Source: Acholeplasmataceae bacterium
Lineage (GTDB): Bacteria > Bacillota_I > Bacilli_A > ML615J-28 > CAG-313
Assembly: GCA_012838545.1 (NCBI GenBank)
Contig: DUPC01000065.1
Coordinates: forward strand, 1-36,838
Reading direction: 5' to 3'
Length of the DNA stretch: 36,838 bases
The notes under the pieces were generated by a model, which saw nothing but the letters and a program-made list of their open reading frames with translations, was not told the origin of the DNA and made no database searches. The translations under genes and the position numbers were made by a program. This document shows positions 16,918 through 24,251 of this stretch, in pieces. Numbering within the stretch: the first letter of the stretch is position 1; each line of letters starts with the position of its first letter.

Positions 16918-18216
16918 TTACAAATCGCTTTCTTCTAAAAAGTCGCGATAGACTTGTTCAAAGTTGAGAACAAATTCGTTTTGTCGAAAATCTTCGGATA
17001 CCAGGGCGATTTTTTCCAAATACTCTTTATATAAAAAACTGATTTTTTCGCTTGCTCCCCGATAATTGTTGTTGATCAACACATGAATCCGATTGATTAA
17101 CTTCAAGACGTCTTTTTCTGCTTTCGTGTATTTATTCGGTAAATCAATTAACCAAAAAGCATCATCGAGCACTAAGTTAAAATCGTCAATGCCGTTTTTG
17201 GCGTTTTCATGTACTTTGGCTCTGTAGGAAGCGATTTTGATTTCAAGGTTATCATTAACCATTTCGTCATAGAAAACAAAATACTCTTCATAATAAGACT
17301 CAATTGACTCAAGCAAATCCCAAAGATTGCTTACCTCGGTCGGGTTGTAATTAAATTCTGGAAAAAACCTATCGACCAAGCGAAAAAATTGTTCCGGTTT
17401 TTTAAGGGAGGACAAAATTGTTTTTAAAGTTTCCAAATGGTTTTCGACGATGGCTCTTTTCCCTTCCAAAACCTTTTGGTTGCGTTCATATTCGTTCTTC
17501 AGTTGTTTTAGGTTTTTTCGATATTGTTCCTTAAACTTTTCTACTTTGGTTTGGGCATTTTCCTTTAGGATTGCCATTAAGGCTTTATGGTCCATCGTCA
17601 AGGCTTCTTCAATTGTAAGGTTTGAGTCAGCTCCCATGACTTGATTGATTAAAACCATCTTGCCTAGGGAAATTCCTAATTCTGCAGCTTTTTCTTTCCA
17701 TTCGTCATGGCTTCTGACAATTCCCGGCCGATGTTTCTCAACCGTTTCTTTGATGCGACTGGCAATTTTTGTTTCAAGCAAATCGTTTTTGTTGATGGCA
17801 GAAACCGTCAGCTTGCTGTCTTCCGTTTGCAAGTATCCTTGTTTTTCGGCTTCATTAAGAAGAATTAATAAAGCCTCTTCAATTTTTTTATCGATTAAAT
17901 CAATGTTTTCCAATAGGAAAAAGCCATCGACATTTAAAGAGCTGACATCCGTCACTTTATCTTTATTGTTTATCTCTAGTTCAACCATGGGGTTTATTTC
18001 AATAATGACATAGGAGTTGGATACGCTTTGAAGGTTTAAAAAGGTTAATAATGAAAGTATTAACCCTATCGAAAGCATCAAAGAGTAGACTAAGCTCCTT
18101 TTAATGGATAGCTTTGGACGCATTTTTCGGTATCCAATGCTTTGGTAAATTTGGTCCTTTAGGTCAGGAACAAAGGTTTTGCTTTCCTTTACCAGTTGTT
18201 TTTTAAGATTTCTCAT
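16918..18216 (-). CDS. Membrane RsgI-like anti-sigma factor
   Basis: A 432-aa single-pass protein. A basic cytosolic segment (1-40; FVPDLKDQIYQSIGYRKMRPK), a transmembrane helix (about 42-62) and an extracellular RsgI-like domain follow. That domain begins YVIIEINPMVELEI, with the candidate self-cleavage bond Asn75-Pro76, and continues to GKMVLINQVMGADSNLTIEEA. A ~230-residue helical tail ends the protein. The short N-terminus is not the classical RsgI_N or zinc anti-sigma domain, so how it binds sigma is unclear. ATG at 18216 is chosen: it overlaps the sigma stop and gives a compact N-terminus, with GGGAG 14 nt upstream. An in-frame ATG at 18255 is possible but has a poor site. Coupled translation with the sigma factor fits a sigma/anti-sigma pair. 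Confidence 0.82.
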   Translation of the reverse strand: MRNLKKQLVKESKTFVPDLKDQIYQSIGYRKMRPKLSIKRSLVYSLMLSIGLILSLLTFLNLQSVSNSYVIIEINPMVELEINNKDKVTDVSSLNVDGFFLLENIDLIDKKIEEALLILLNEAEKQGYLQTEDSKLTVSAINKNDLLETKIASRIKETVEKHRPGIVRSHDEWKEKAAELGISLGKMVLINQVMGADSNLTIEEALTMDHKALMAILKENAQTKVEKFKEQYRKNLKQLKNEYERNQKVLEGKRAIVENHLETLKTILSSLKKPEQFFRLVDRFFPEFNYNPTEVSNLWDLLESIESYYEEYFVFYDEMVNDNLEIKIASYRAKVHENAKNGIDDFNLVLDDAFWLIDLPNKYTKAEKDVLKLINRIHVLINNNYRGASEKISFLYKEYLEKIALVSEDFRQNEFVLNFEQVYRDFLEESDL

Positions 18217-18730
18217 TTTCTTTATGCAACTCCCTTCGTAATTTTTCCAAGGCATGGTGCAATTTCCAGGTTACCCCACTAGTCGACAGATTGAACAACT
18301 TAGCAACTTCCCTTCTTTTATACTTTTCGACCACACATAACATGACAATATTAAATTCATCTTCCTCCAGGATGCGCGAAGCCAAATCAATCAGCGGGGT
18401 ATCAAGATTGGCATTGTTTTCGGGGATATCTTTGATATTCTCCACAAAACTAACCTTTTCTTTGGCTTTTTTTTGATAAAAGTTTAGCGCCAGGTTTTTG
18501 GCGATGGAACAAATCCACGCTTTAGGCGAATCCGTAAATTGGTGGATTTTTTCATAGACTTTCATATAAACTTGTTGCAGGACATCTTCTGCGTCTGTTT
18601 TATTTTTTAAAACCGAATAGATAACGTAAAAAACCAATCGATGCGTTTCTTCATATATGATGTCAAATTGGGAATCATCGCCGTTTTTTAGAGCTATCAT
18701 ACTATTCTCAAGTCGCTTTTTGTTGAACAC
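18203..18730 (-). CDS. ECF-type sigma-70 family RNA polymerase sigma factor
   Basis: A 175-aa sigma factor with region 2 (about 22-88; FYVIYSVLKNKTDAEDVLQQVYMKVY and AWICSIAKNLALNFYQ) and region 4 (about 125-170; KRREVAKLFNLSTSGVTWKLHHALEKLRREL). It lacks regions 1 and 3, as is typical of ECF sigma factors. GTG at 18730 is preferred over the in-frame ATG at 18769 because AGGAGG lies 6 nt before it. The ATG at 18769 lies inside an inverted repeat and would add a poorly conserved extension. The gene overlaps the RsgI-like anti-sigma gene, which probably holds it inactive at the membrane until extracellular cleavage. Confidence 0.92.
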   Translation of the reverse strand: MFNKKRLENSMIALKNGDDSQFDIIYEETHRLVFYVIYSVLKNKTDAEDVLQQVYMKVYEKIHQFTDSPKAWICSIAKNLALNFYQKKAKEKVSFVENIKDIPENNANLDTPLIDLASRILEEDEFNIVMLCVVEKYKRREVAKLFNLSTSGVTWKLHHALEKLRRELHKENEKS

Positions 18731-18751
18731 TTGCGTCCTCCTCAGTATGTC

Positions 18752-18795
18752 AATGATAACTCTTTTCATATATTAGACAAAAAAGAGTTATCATT
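18752..18795. repeat. 15-bp perfect inverted repeat upstream of the sigma gene
   Basis: Arms AATGATAACTCTTTT (18752-18766) and AAAAGAGTTATCATT (18781-18795) are perfect complements around 14 nt. The proximal arm is 10 nt from the AGGAGG site of the sigma gene. It could be an operator or, if transcribed, an RNA hairpin next to the ribosome binding site. No T-run follows. Confidence 0.85.
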
Positions 18796-18889
18796 TTGTT
18801 AGTATTTTTATAATTTTTTTCACAAGATTTTTCACTTAAATTATACCATTTCTTTTTGCCTTTTTTGTTTTATTCACTTTTCTTTCCCC

Positions 18890-18921
18890 AAGAAAATAGA
18901 CTTGGAAACAACTCCCAAGTC
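18890..18921 (-). terminator. Weak terminator after a decayed secreted-protein gene
   Basis: GACTTGG pairs with CCAAGTC (18899-18905 and 18915-18921), followed on the minus strand by TATTTTCTT. Confidence 0.5.
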
Positions 18922-18964
18922 CAATAATTCACTCTTTCTTATTGCATGACCAATTTTGTTGGTT

Positions 18965-19292
18965 TTATAGTTTCTGAGCATCTTCAAGCAAAACCGCACT
19001 TAGAGCGATTCTTTCTTCATTCAAGGCATAATACAACCTTACATTGATGCCTTCATGCGTTGATCCCAAATAACCCACCGCACTTATGGTAATCGTTCCT
19101 GTAGGCAATTTTTCGGTATAATTAATTTTAAGTTCATAGTTTTTGGTGTATTCTGGTTACCACGCTTGATTGAATCTTGCCATTTTCGTTCTCTCCTCCA
19201 ATATCGATTGTTTCATTCGCATTGGATACACCTCAAAGCATTCCCAAACCGAAGAAATAAACTAGTCCAAAATAAATCATTCTTTTAACCAT
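18965..19292 (-). pseudogene. Broken small secreted-protein gene
   Basis: ATG at 19292, after GGGAGGAATAGG, starts a signal-peptide-like MVKRMIYFGLVYFFGLGML. This is interrupted by TGA, then continues GVSNANETIDIGGENENGK. A frameshift follows, after which KNYELKINYTEKLPTGTITI...GSTHEGINVRLYYALNEER reads to a TAA. The second part looks like a beta-rich extracellular domain of unknown family. Two lesions in ~100 codons mark it as decayed. A TGA=Trp reading would not repair the frameshift. Confidence 0.6.
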
Positions 19293-19294
19293 TC

Positions 19295-20007
19295 CTATTC
19301 CTCCCGAAAAAAAACTTTAAATTCTTCTAAAATGGTGGTTTGAGGGAAAGCTTTATCGAAAATACGGTAAACCCTATATTGCCTGTCTTTATCATTCACC
19401 ACATATTCATCAGCCTTCAAGTAGTAAATGCGTTTTTAGTCCCCCAAAAGACCATTTTTTTCAATCTTGGAACTGGTTTTGGCAAAACTTAAGGGTGTTG
19501 AGGTCAAAAACTAAACACCCCCCTTTCTTAAGCGCTTTAAAGGCAATTCCTAATAACTTTTTTCTTTCATCTTCTCCAAGAAAGGCAAAATCGCAATAAA
19601 TAGGCAAAATCAAGTCAAATTTGCTCCAATAATCGCTATTTAAGAAATCCATGCCAAAATAGGCATTATGGGGATTTTGTCCTTTTGCATCACAATCAAG
19701 CAAGAGGAAAAATCAATTCTAATCCCAAAATACCTTTTTGGTTCTTAAATTGACATTGCCCCATTTCCGCACCCTAAATCAAGTTCTATGGAAAAGTTGT
19801 TCATGGTAAAGTTTGGCAAATCTATTCTCCTGACTTGTTTACCACCAAATGATTCCGCGTATCCTCATCCCCTTCAGGGTTCAAATGCGCTTTCAACAAA
19901 CTTTTGGAAATTTGTTCGTCATTCCCAAAGGGATGGGTGCTTAGTACAAAAAGTCTTGCTTTTTTTAATCGGTCAATAGATGTTGCGCTTTTCCTTCTAA
20001 AACTCAC
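19295..20007 (-). pseudogene. Broken class I SAM methyltransferase gene (second)
   Basis: The order of a known methyltransferase type is visible in shifted frames. The N-terminal segment is DEQISKSLLKAHLNPEGDEDTRN (positions below 20007), then the SAM-binding motif LDLGCGNGAMS, then YFGMDFLNSDYWSKFDLILPIYCDFAFL, LKKGGCLVFDLNT, and a tail YVVNDKDRQYRVYRIFDKAF...FREE ending at a TAG (19295-19297). At least three frame changes or stops interrupt it. It is a different methyltransferase from the one at 11014-11577. Confidence 0.72.
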
Positions 20008-20069
20008 CCTTTCTGTTTTTATATAGTATAAAATCCCCTATATAAATTTTATCACAACAAAAATTAAAG

Positions 20070-20100
20070 TAAAAAAAGCGCAGAATGTGTACTGCGCTTA
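20070..20100 (-). terminator. Terminator of the large carbohydrate/phosphoesterase operon
   Basis: AAGCGCAG pairs perfectly with CTGCGCTT around 8 nt, followed on the minus strand by TTTTTTTACTTT. The 129 nt between it and the last gene hold no convincing gene. Confidence 0.88.
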
Positions 20101-20229
20101 ATTTGACGTTGGAACTTGCTTCTTGGAAGGAAACTCATTTTTTTCATAATCGATAAGGTTACATTTAAAGTTTAAAGAGAAAAGGCACAAACGCCAAAAA
20201 GAAGGCATTTTAAAGTTAGGTTGATGGGC

Positions 20230-21687
20230 TTAATTTTCTTTTGGGATGAAAATATCTAGTCTAGGCGCATTGGCATGTTTTAAGTTAAAGCCTAAGGCTT
20301 CCGCCATAGCCACGCCGAAACTTGTCACCATGGTTTCTTCATCGTAATCGCCCAGTTTCTTAACGCGATAACCCCAAATGATCCCATAGATTTCCCTTGA
20401 GGTTTCATGATAAGTATCATGTTGTCCCCTCACCGCATACATTCCCGAAGGATTGGATTGACCATGAAAATGATATCGTTCGCTCGGAACAATCATTAGA
20501 TCAACATTGGCCCCCCGCCAATACCCTTTTCGAATTACTTCGTTTCGGGTAAAGACATATCCGATATATTCTTCTTTTAACAATTCTTCTTTAATGGCTT
20601 GCAATTCTTTTTCGGTTAAACTCTTTTTAAAGGTTAATTGCATTTGAAGACCAGCACTGACACCCACAACGGTTGTTTTGGAGGATGGAGAGGAGTTTTG
20701 AGGAACATATTCAAATACAAAACTGCTGTCAATTGCTTTCAATTTGTCACGTAGAGCCGGCCACTTTGAACGGGAGTACTTGCTGGTGAGACCGCCAAGC
20801 AGAGTTTCCGCTCCAAAAGGCGTCATGCCGTGGTCGGTTGTCAAAAAGAAAGTGGTTTTTTCGTAAATTCCTCTTTCTTTATAGGCATCAATCAATTCCT
20901 TAATTTTGCCATCGATGATTTCCAAAGCATTGATGACGTTTTCTATCCGCGCTTGTTCACTTGAAGCGGTACCGTAATTGTAAGCCGATTGATTATGGCC
21001 TAGGGCATCCAAATCGTCGCAATAAATCGTTAAGAAACGCGGAACATTGGCAACGGTAATATTAGTGCTTCCGCTTGTTATTTGCCCACCTTTAACAATT
21101 TTAATCGCTTGGTCAAAGCGCGCAATCGCATCCGCAACAACTCCGGTTTTTTCCGTTACATAGAGTTTGTTTAAATCGGTTTTGGACAAGACGCTCTCGC
21201 CTGGAAAATGACGTACCGAAACGACCGGGATTTTTTTCTCAACCACAACATCGTAAAGCGTCTCGGCTGCATTTTCCCTAGCTTGTTGGACTACTTTGTT
21301 TGTTGATTTATCATAATAACGGTAAACATTATGCGTTTGGGAAGAACTGGCACCCGAAATAATCATGGCTTGAACCGGGTTGGTAATCGAAGGAAACAGC
21401 GTATTTAAATTATTGAACAACACGCCTTCACTTTTTAAACTCCGCAAAGTCTGTGTTTTCCCTTTTTCAACCGCAAAATCATAATAATACCGCGCAAAGC
21501 CGTCTAAATTGATATAAACGACATAGTTATCGGTTTCCGTAAACAAGTGGGTTGGGTCTGGGTCTGGTACAACAATCGGGTCATCTTCTCCGTCATCGGG
21601 ATTAGAGGGAATATAGGGTTCATCGTCTACGCATCCCGTTATAAAGATTCCCATCATCAAAGTGATAATCAATAATAATTTTTTCAT
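20230..21687 (-). CDS. Alkaline-phosphatase-superfamily phosphodiesterase lipoprotein
   Basis: A 485-aa surface lipoprotein (lipobox FITGC, Cys 19) followed by an acidic Pro-rich linker. The catalytic domain is of the nucleotide pyrophosphatase/phosphodiesterase type. Metal and catalytic residues are in place: Asp 62 in NLDG, probable nucleophile Thr 102 in FPSITNPVQ, Asp 227 and His 231 in DDLDALGH, Asp 285/His 286 in TTDHGM, and His 423 in RGQHDTYHET. It would hydrolyse phosphodiesters or phosphomonoesters outside the cell with two zinc-type metals. It is the last gene of the operon. A paralogue's C-terminus lies at the other end of the window (YDEETMVTSFGVAMAEALG here, a similar segment there). 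A GGGAGG site precedes the ATG and can be paired with an upstream CCTCC. Confidence 0.92.
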   Translation of the reverse strand: MKKLLLIITLMMGIFITGCVDDEPYIPSNPDDGEDDPIVVPDPDPTHLFTETDNYVVYINLDGFARYYYDFAVEKGKTQTLRSLKSEGVLFNNLNTLFPSITNPVQAMIISGASSSQTHNVYRYYDKSTNKVVQQARENAAETLYDVVVEKKIPVVSVRHFPGESVLSKTDLNKLYVTEKTGVVADAIARFDQAIKIVKGGQITSGSTNITVANVPRFLTIYCDDLDALGHNQSAYNYGTASSEQARIENVINALEIIDGKIKELIDAYKERGIYEKTTFFLTTDHGMTPFGAETLLGGLTSKYSRSKWPALRDKLKAIDSSFVFEYVPQNSSPSSKTTVVGVSAGLQMQLTFKKSLTEKELQAIKEELLKEEYIGYVFTRNEVIRKGYWRGANVDLMIVPSERYHFHGQSNPSGMYAVRGQHDTYHETSREIYGIIWGYRVKKLGDYDEETMVTSFGVAMAEALGFNLKHANAPRLDIFIPKEN

Positions 21688-21690
21688 AGT

Positions 21691-21743
21691 TTCCTCCCTA
21701 AGGAGGGTTAAAGATTGCCTAAAAATTAGATAATCTTTAACCC
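21691..21743 (-). promoter_or_regulatory. Two overlapping RNA hairpins before the phosphodiesterase gene
   Basis: On the minus strand GGGTTAAAGATT and AATCTTTAACCC form a perfect 12-bp stem. Directly after it CCTCC-TTAG-GGAGG forms a small hairpin that hides the ribosome binding site. The two share cytosines, so they compete. The T-run lies on the wrong side for minus-strand termination, which argues for an attenuating or translational control element or an mRNA-stabilising stem. Confidence 0.5.
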
Positions 21744-21755
21744 GTTTTTATTATT

Positions 21756-23606
21756 TTACTCTTTTTTGGTAAAGTTGTGCATAATTAAACGACCGACGGT
21801 GTTATAACCTTGCGTTAAGTAATCTTTCGGATAAGCATTGGAAATTGGTACTTCGATGTCTACATTATTGGAGATTTCCGGAACTTCCGGTGCAAGTCCC
21901 ATCAATTTGAGAGGATGTTCGCTTGCTAATTTTTCTTGGTAGATTTCCGTCATGCCTGCGAGCGGAATATAACGCATTAAAGTTGAACCAGCTTCTGGAA
22001 TGGTATATTCAAGGCTTCTCATTGCTCCCCATTTAACGCGTTCGCCATCTACGTAGTTGGCATAAATTAAAGCAGTGCTGATAGGGGTAACAACTTCGTC
22101 ATACATTTTCAAGTAATTCGCGTTATTGGCATTATACATATCGATGGCTTTGCCTCCGCTTGCATAACCTACGATTTCGTCGTTTTCATTATAGTAAACA
22201 ATACGAGCATATAAGGCATTGACAGTTTCGCGACCGCCAAAGATTTGCATCTTTGTTTTATCCAATACGCCGTCGACATACAAATCTTCTTCGCGGTTTA
22301 AGACATTGAGGTCATATTTGTAATAACTTACCCCCTCCATATCCGCAACCGGGATTTTCATGTCAAGGTCAAATTTTTGAATTTGGAAACCGCGATCAAC
22401 GATTGAGGAGTTAACGCCGGTAAAACTTGATCCACCGCTCTTAATCGGTGCTGCACCTAATCCTTCGGCGTTGCCGGCACTTGTTGCATTAACCAAGCAT
22501 GGTTGAGGGCGAATTGGGAATACCAAAACATTTTCGGCTAAACCATAGACATCCCGGAATTTGGCAATGCTTAAATTTTCTGGTTTGTCGCCAAAAATAT
22601 TTGCTTGAACATTTTCGGCTTCAATAATTGCCCGGCCTTGTGTTCCGTCAACAATTTCGACATTTCCGCTGGTTTGCGACCATGGGAAGGAAGAAACTAG
22701 CCAAATAACTGCCGAACTTAGCGGTTGAATAATGTAATCTTGATAAATAAATGCACTGCTTCCCATGCCGAGAGGTTGTTCGAATAAGCCTTTGGATTCC
22801 AACTTAGTTTGTAGAGCTAAATTAGAGAAGACTAGCCGATGGTTTTTAAGATTGTATGGGGCATTAGTGTTATTAAATACTTCAACATAAGTATATAAGC
22901 CCATATCAACCGAAACTTCGGTTATCATTAAATCCGGTGCCCCTTCAATCACTTCCGTTGGAAGATAGCTTGGAATTTGCGTCATATCCAATCCCTTAAC
23001 GATTTCTTTCGGAATTGAAGAACCTAAAGAAGCATTGGCAACAATTTCAATGGTAAATTCTGTTTCACCAAATTCGGTGGACACTTCAAAAGTGTGAGTT
23101 CCTAGGCCAAGTTCTGCTTCGCTTAAGTAGGTGCCAAAAATAGTTAATACGCCTTCGACATATTCGTAATCTATGAATTCTTCCAATTCGGCATTATTTA
23201 ATTTTACGGTTATCGTAGTTTCATCAGCGGTTTTGATGTCAAGTTCGGCTGTTACATTGGCATCAATGGCTTTTGGTACCCAATGATACAAGGTTCTGTT
23301 TAAAACCGGTGTTAAGTCAGGTTCTTCCCATTTAGCGTATAAAACCAAATTTTTATCAACAGCAGTATCAAAGGTAAACGGTTCGTTTCCCGCTACATCG
23401 GTAAACCAACCAATGAAGATAAACCCTTCACGGGTAGGGTCGGTAGGTTGCGTTACAGTGCTACCTTTTTCAATTTGAACAGTTTCAGCGGTAGGTGCGC
23501 CATCATAGTTCAAATTATAATAAACTCTAACTTTGGTTGATGTAGGATCGCATCCTACGAGAACAAAAAAAGATACAAGTAATAATAATCCCAAAAATTT
23601 CTTCAT
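21756..23606 (-). CDS. InlB B-repeat / lamin-tail-domain lipoprotein
   Basis: A 616-aa surface lipoprotein (lipobox VLVGC, Cys 19). Domains in order are one InlB B-repeat (about 26-93; YDGAPTAETVQIEKGSTVTQP ... ILYAKW-type end), a beta-sandwich of about 85 aa resembling CBM-X2/Ig folds (about 100-190), and a lamin-tail-like domain starting GAPDLMITEV (about 225). The lamin-tail part contains YVEVFNNTNAPYNLKNHRLV. A C-terminal region of unknown fold ends it. The lamin-tail part is clearly paralogous to the lipoprotein at 26622 (GAPELMIVEV ... IKVFNNTNQDYNLKGHRVV). No catalytic motif is seen, so a binding or scaffold role for the surface phosphoesterases is likely. Confidence 0.85.
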   Translation of the reverse strand: MKKFLGLLLLVSFFVLVGCDPTSTKVRVYYNLNYDGAPTAETVQIEKGSTVTQPTDPTREGFIFIGWFTDVAGNEPFTFDTAVDKNLVLYAKWEEPDLTPVLNRTLYHWVPKAIDANVTAELDIKTADETTITVKLNNAELEEFIDYEYVEGVLTIFGTYLSEAELGLGTHTFEVSTEFGETEFTIEIVANASLGSSIPKEIVKGLDMTQIPSYLPTEVIEGAPDLMITEVSVDMGLYTYVEVFNNTNAPYNLKNHRLVFSNLALQTKLESKGLFEQPLGMGSSAFIYQDYIIQPLSSAVIWLVSSFPWSQTSGNVEIVDGTQGRAIIEAENVQANIFGDKPENLSIAKFRDVYGLAENVLVFPIRPQPCLVNATSAGNAEGLGAAPIKSGGSSFTGVNSSIVDRGFQIQKFDLDMKIPVADMEGVSYYKYDLNVLNREEDLYVDGVLDKTKMQIFGGRETVNALYARIVYYNENDEIVGYASGGKAIDMYNANNANYLKMYDEVVTPISTALIYANYVDGERVKWGAMRSLEYTIPEAGSTLMRYIPLAGMTEIYQEKLASEHPLKLMGLAPEVPEISNNVDIEVPISNAYPKDYLTQGYNTVGRLIMHNFTKKE

Positions 23607-23639
23607 AATTCTTTCCTTTCTACTTAATTTTTTTATTAA

Positions 23640-24242
23640 TCAAACATAGTCTACATCATATAGATCTAGTTTAATTACCACAGTTTTTGTCATCAAATCA
23701 TGTAACGAACGGGAATCTTCGCGAAAAAAAGCGCTGAAAAAGGAGACAATTAGGGGAATAATCAGTGCGGTCTCGACAATTCCTCTCGCCAGAAACTCCC
23801 GAAAAATCAACCTTGTGGGGGAGATTTCCTCCAAAGTTTCCAAATCCACAACCCCTATCCCCGTAACCAGTTTCCCCACTGATTGCCCGTTACCGATGAT
23901 GGCCGGAGTTAAAGAAAAATATAAAGTCTGAACAAAAATAAAGGTTAAAAATAATTTTAAATACAGTTGACCAATTAAGTCCGCAAATTGTTTTAATTTT
24001 TCGGCACTGGTAAAATCGCCGTTATTTAAACCAAGACTTGCGATAAAATCGTCAACTTCTCTAAATAAGCGCTTGGTACACAAATACCATATTACAATGA
24101 TTAATACTAAATCAATCAGGTAGGCAATCATTCGACGAATAAAATTAGCGGATTCAAACGTTAGTTTTTCGATTAAATCATCCTTGGTAAAATCGATGAT
24201 CTCTCCGTCAATGTTGCGAATTTCAGGTTCAACTTTGCTCAT
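23640..24242 (-). CDS. RDD-family membrane protein
   Basis: A 200-aa integral membrane protein. It contains the RDD signature: paired Arg (36-37) at the start of TM1 and an Asp in FIRRMIAYLIDLVLII. Three hydrophobic segments lie at about 38-56, 92-113 and 150-172, with the family's GQSVGKLVTGIGVVDL and SLHDLMTKTVVI motifs. RDD proteins have been linked to ion transport or to assisting other surface systems, but function is not settled. It lies 9 nt after the metallophosphoesterase and 33 nt before the InlB lipoprotein, so it belongs to the operon. Confidence 0.88.
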   Translation of the reverse strand: MSKVEPEIRNIDGEIIDFTKDDLIEKLTFESANFIRRMIAYLIDLVLIIVIWYLCTKRLFREVDDFIASLGLNNGDFTSAEKLKQFADLIGQLYLKLFLTFIFVQTLYFSLTPAIIGNGQSVGKLVTGIGVVDLETLEEISPTRLIFREFLARGIVETALIIPLIVSFFSAFFREDSRSLHDLMTKTVVIKLDLYDVDYV

Positions 24243-24251
24243 ATTGCTTAC

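Noticed and set aside
18796-18850. Sigma-A promoter for the sigma gene (TTGTGA ... TACTAA on the minus strand)
   Set aside because: The spacer is about 15 bp and the -10 is poor; an ECF-type or other start may be used, so not annotated.
18965-19292. TGA read as Trp (Mycoplasma code 4) because several broken frames contain TGA
   Set aside because: Intact genes use TGG for Trp and end in TGA. The affected genes also have TAA/TAG stops and frameshifts that code 4 would not repair.
19788-19979. Plus-strand frame over the second methyltransferase remnant
   Set aside because: It is the antisense of recognisable methyltransferase sequence; no ribosome binding site.
20098-20208. 36-codon frame on the minus strand (MPSFWRLCLFSLNFK...) between the last operon gene and its terminator
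   Set aside because: No ribosome binding site, no recognisable features, and it lies in the 3' untranslated stretch before the terminator; chance frame or small remnant.
21705-21743. 12-bp hairpin considered as a terminator splitting the big operon
   Set aside because: The T-run is on the plus-strand side; on the transcribed strand it is followed by TCCTTAGGGAGG, not by U residues.
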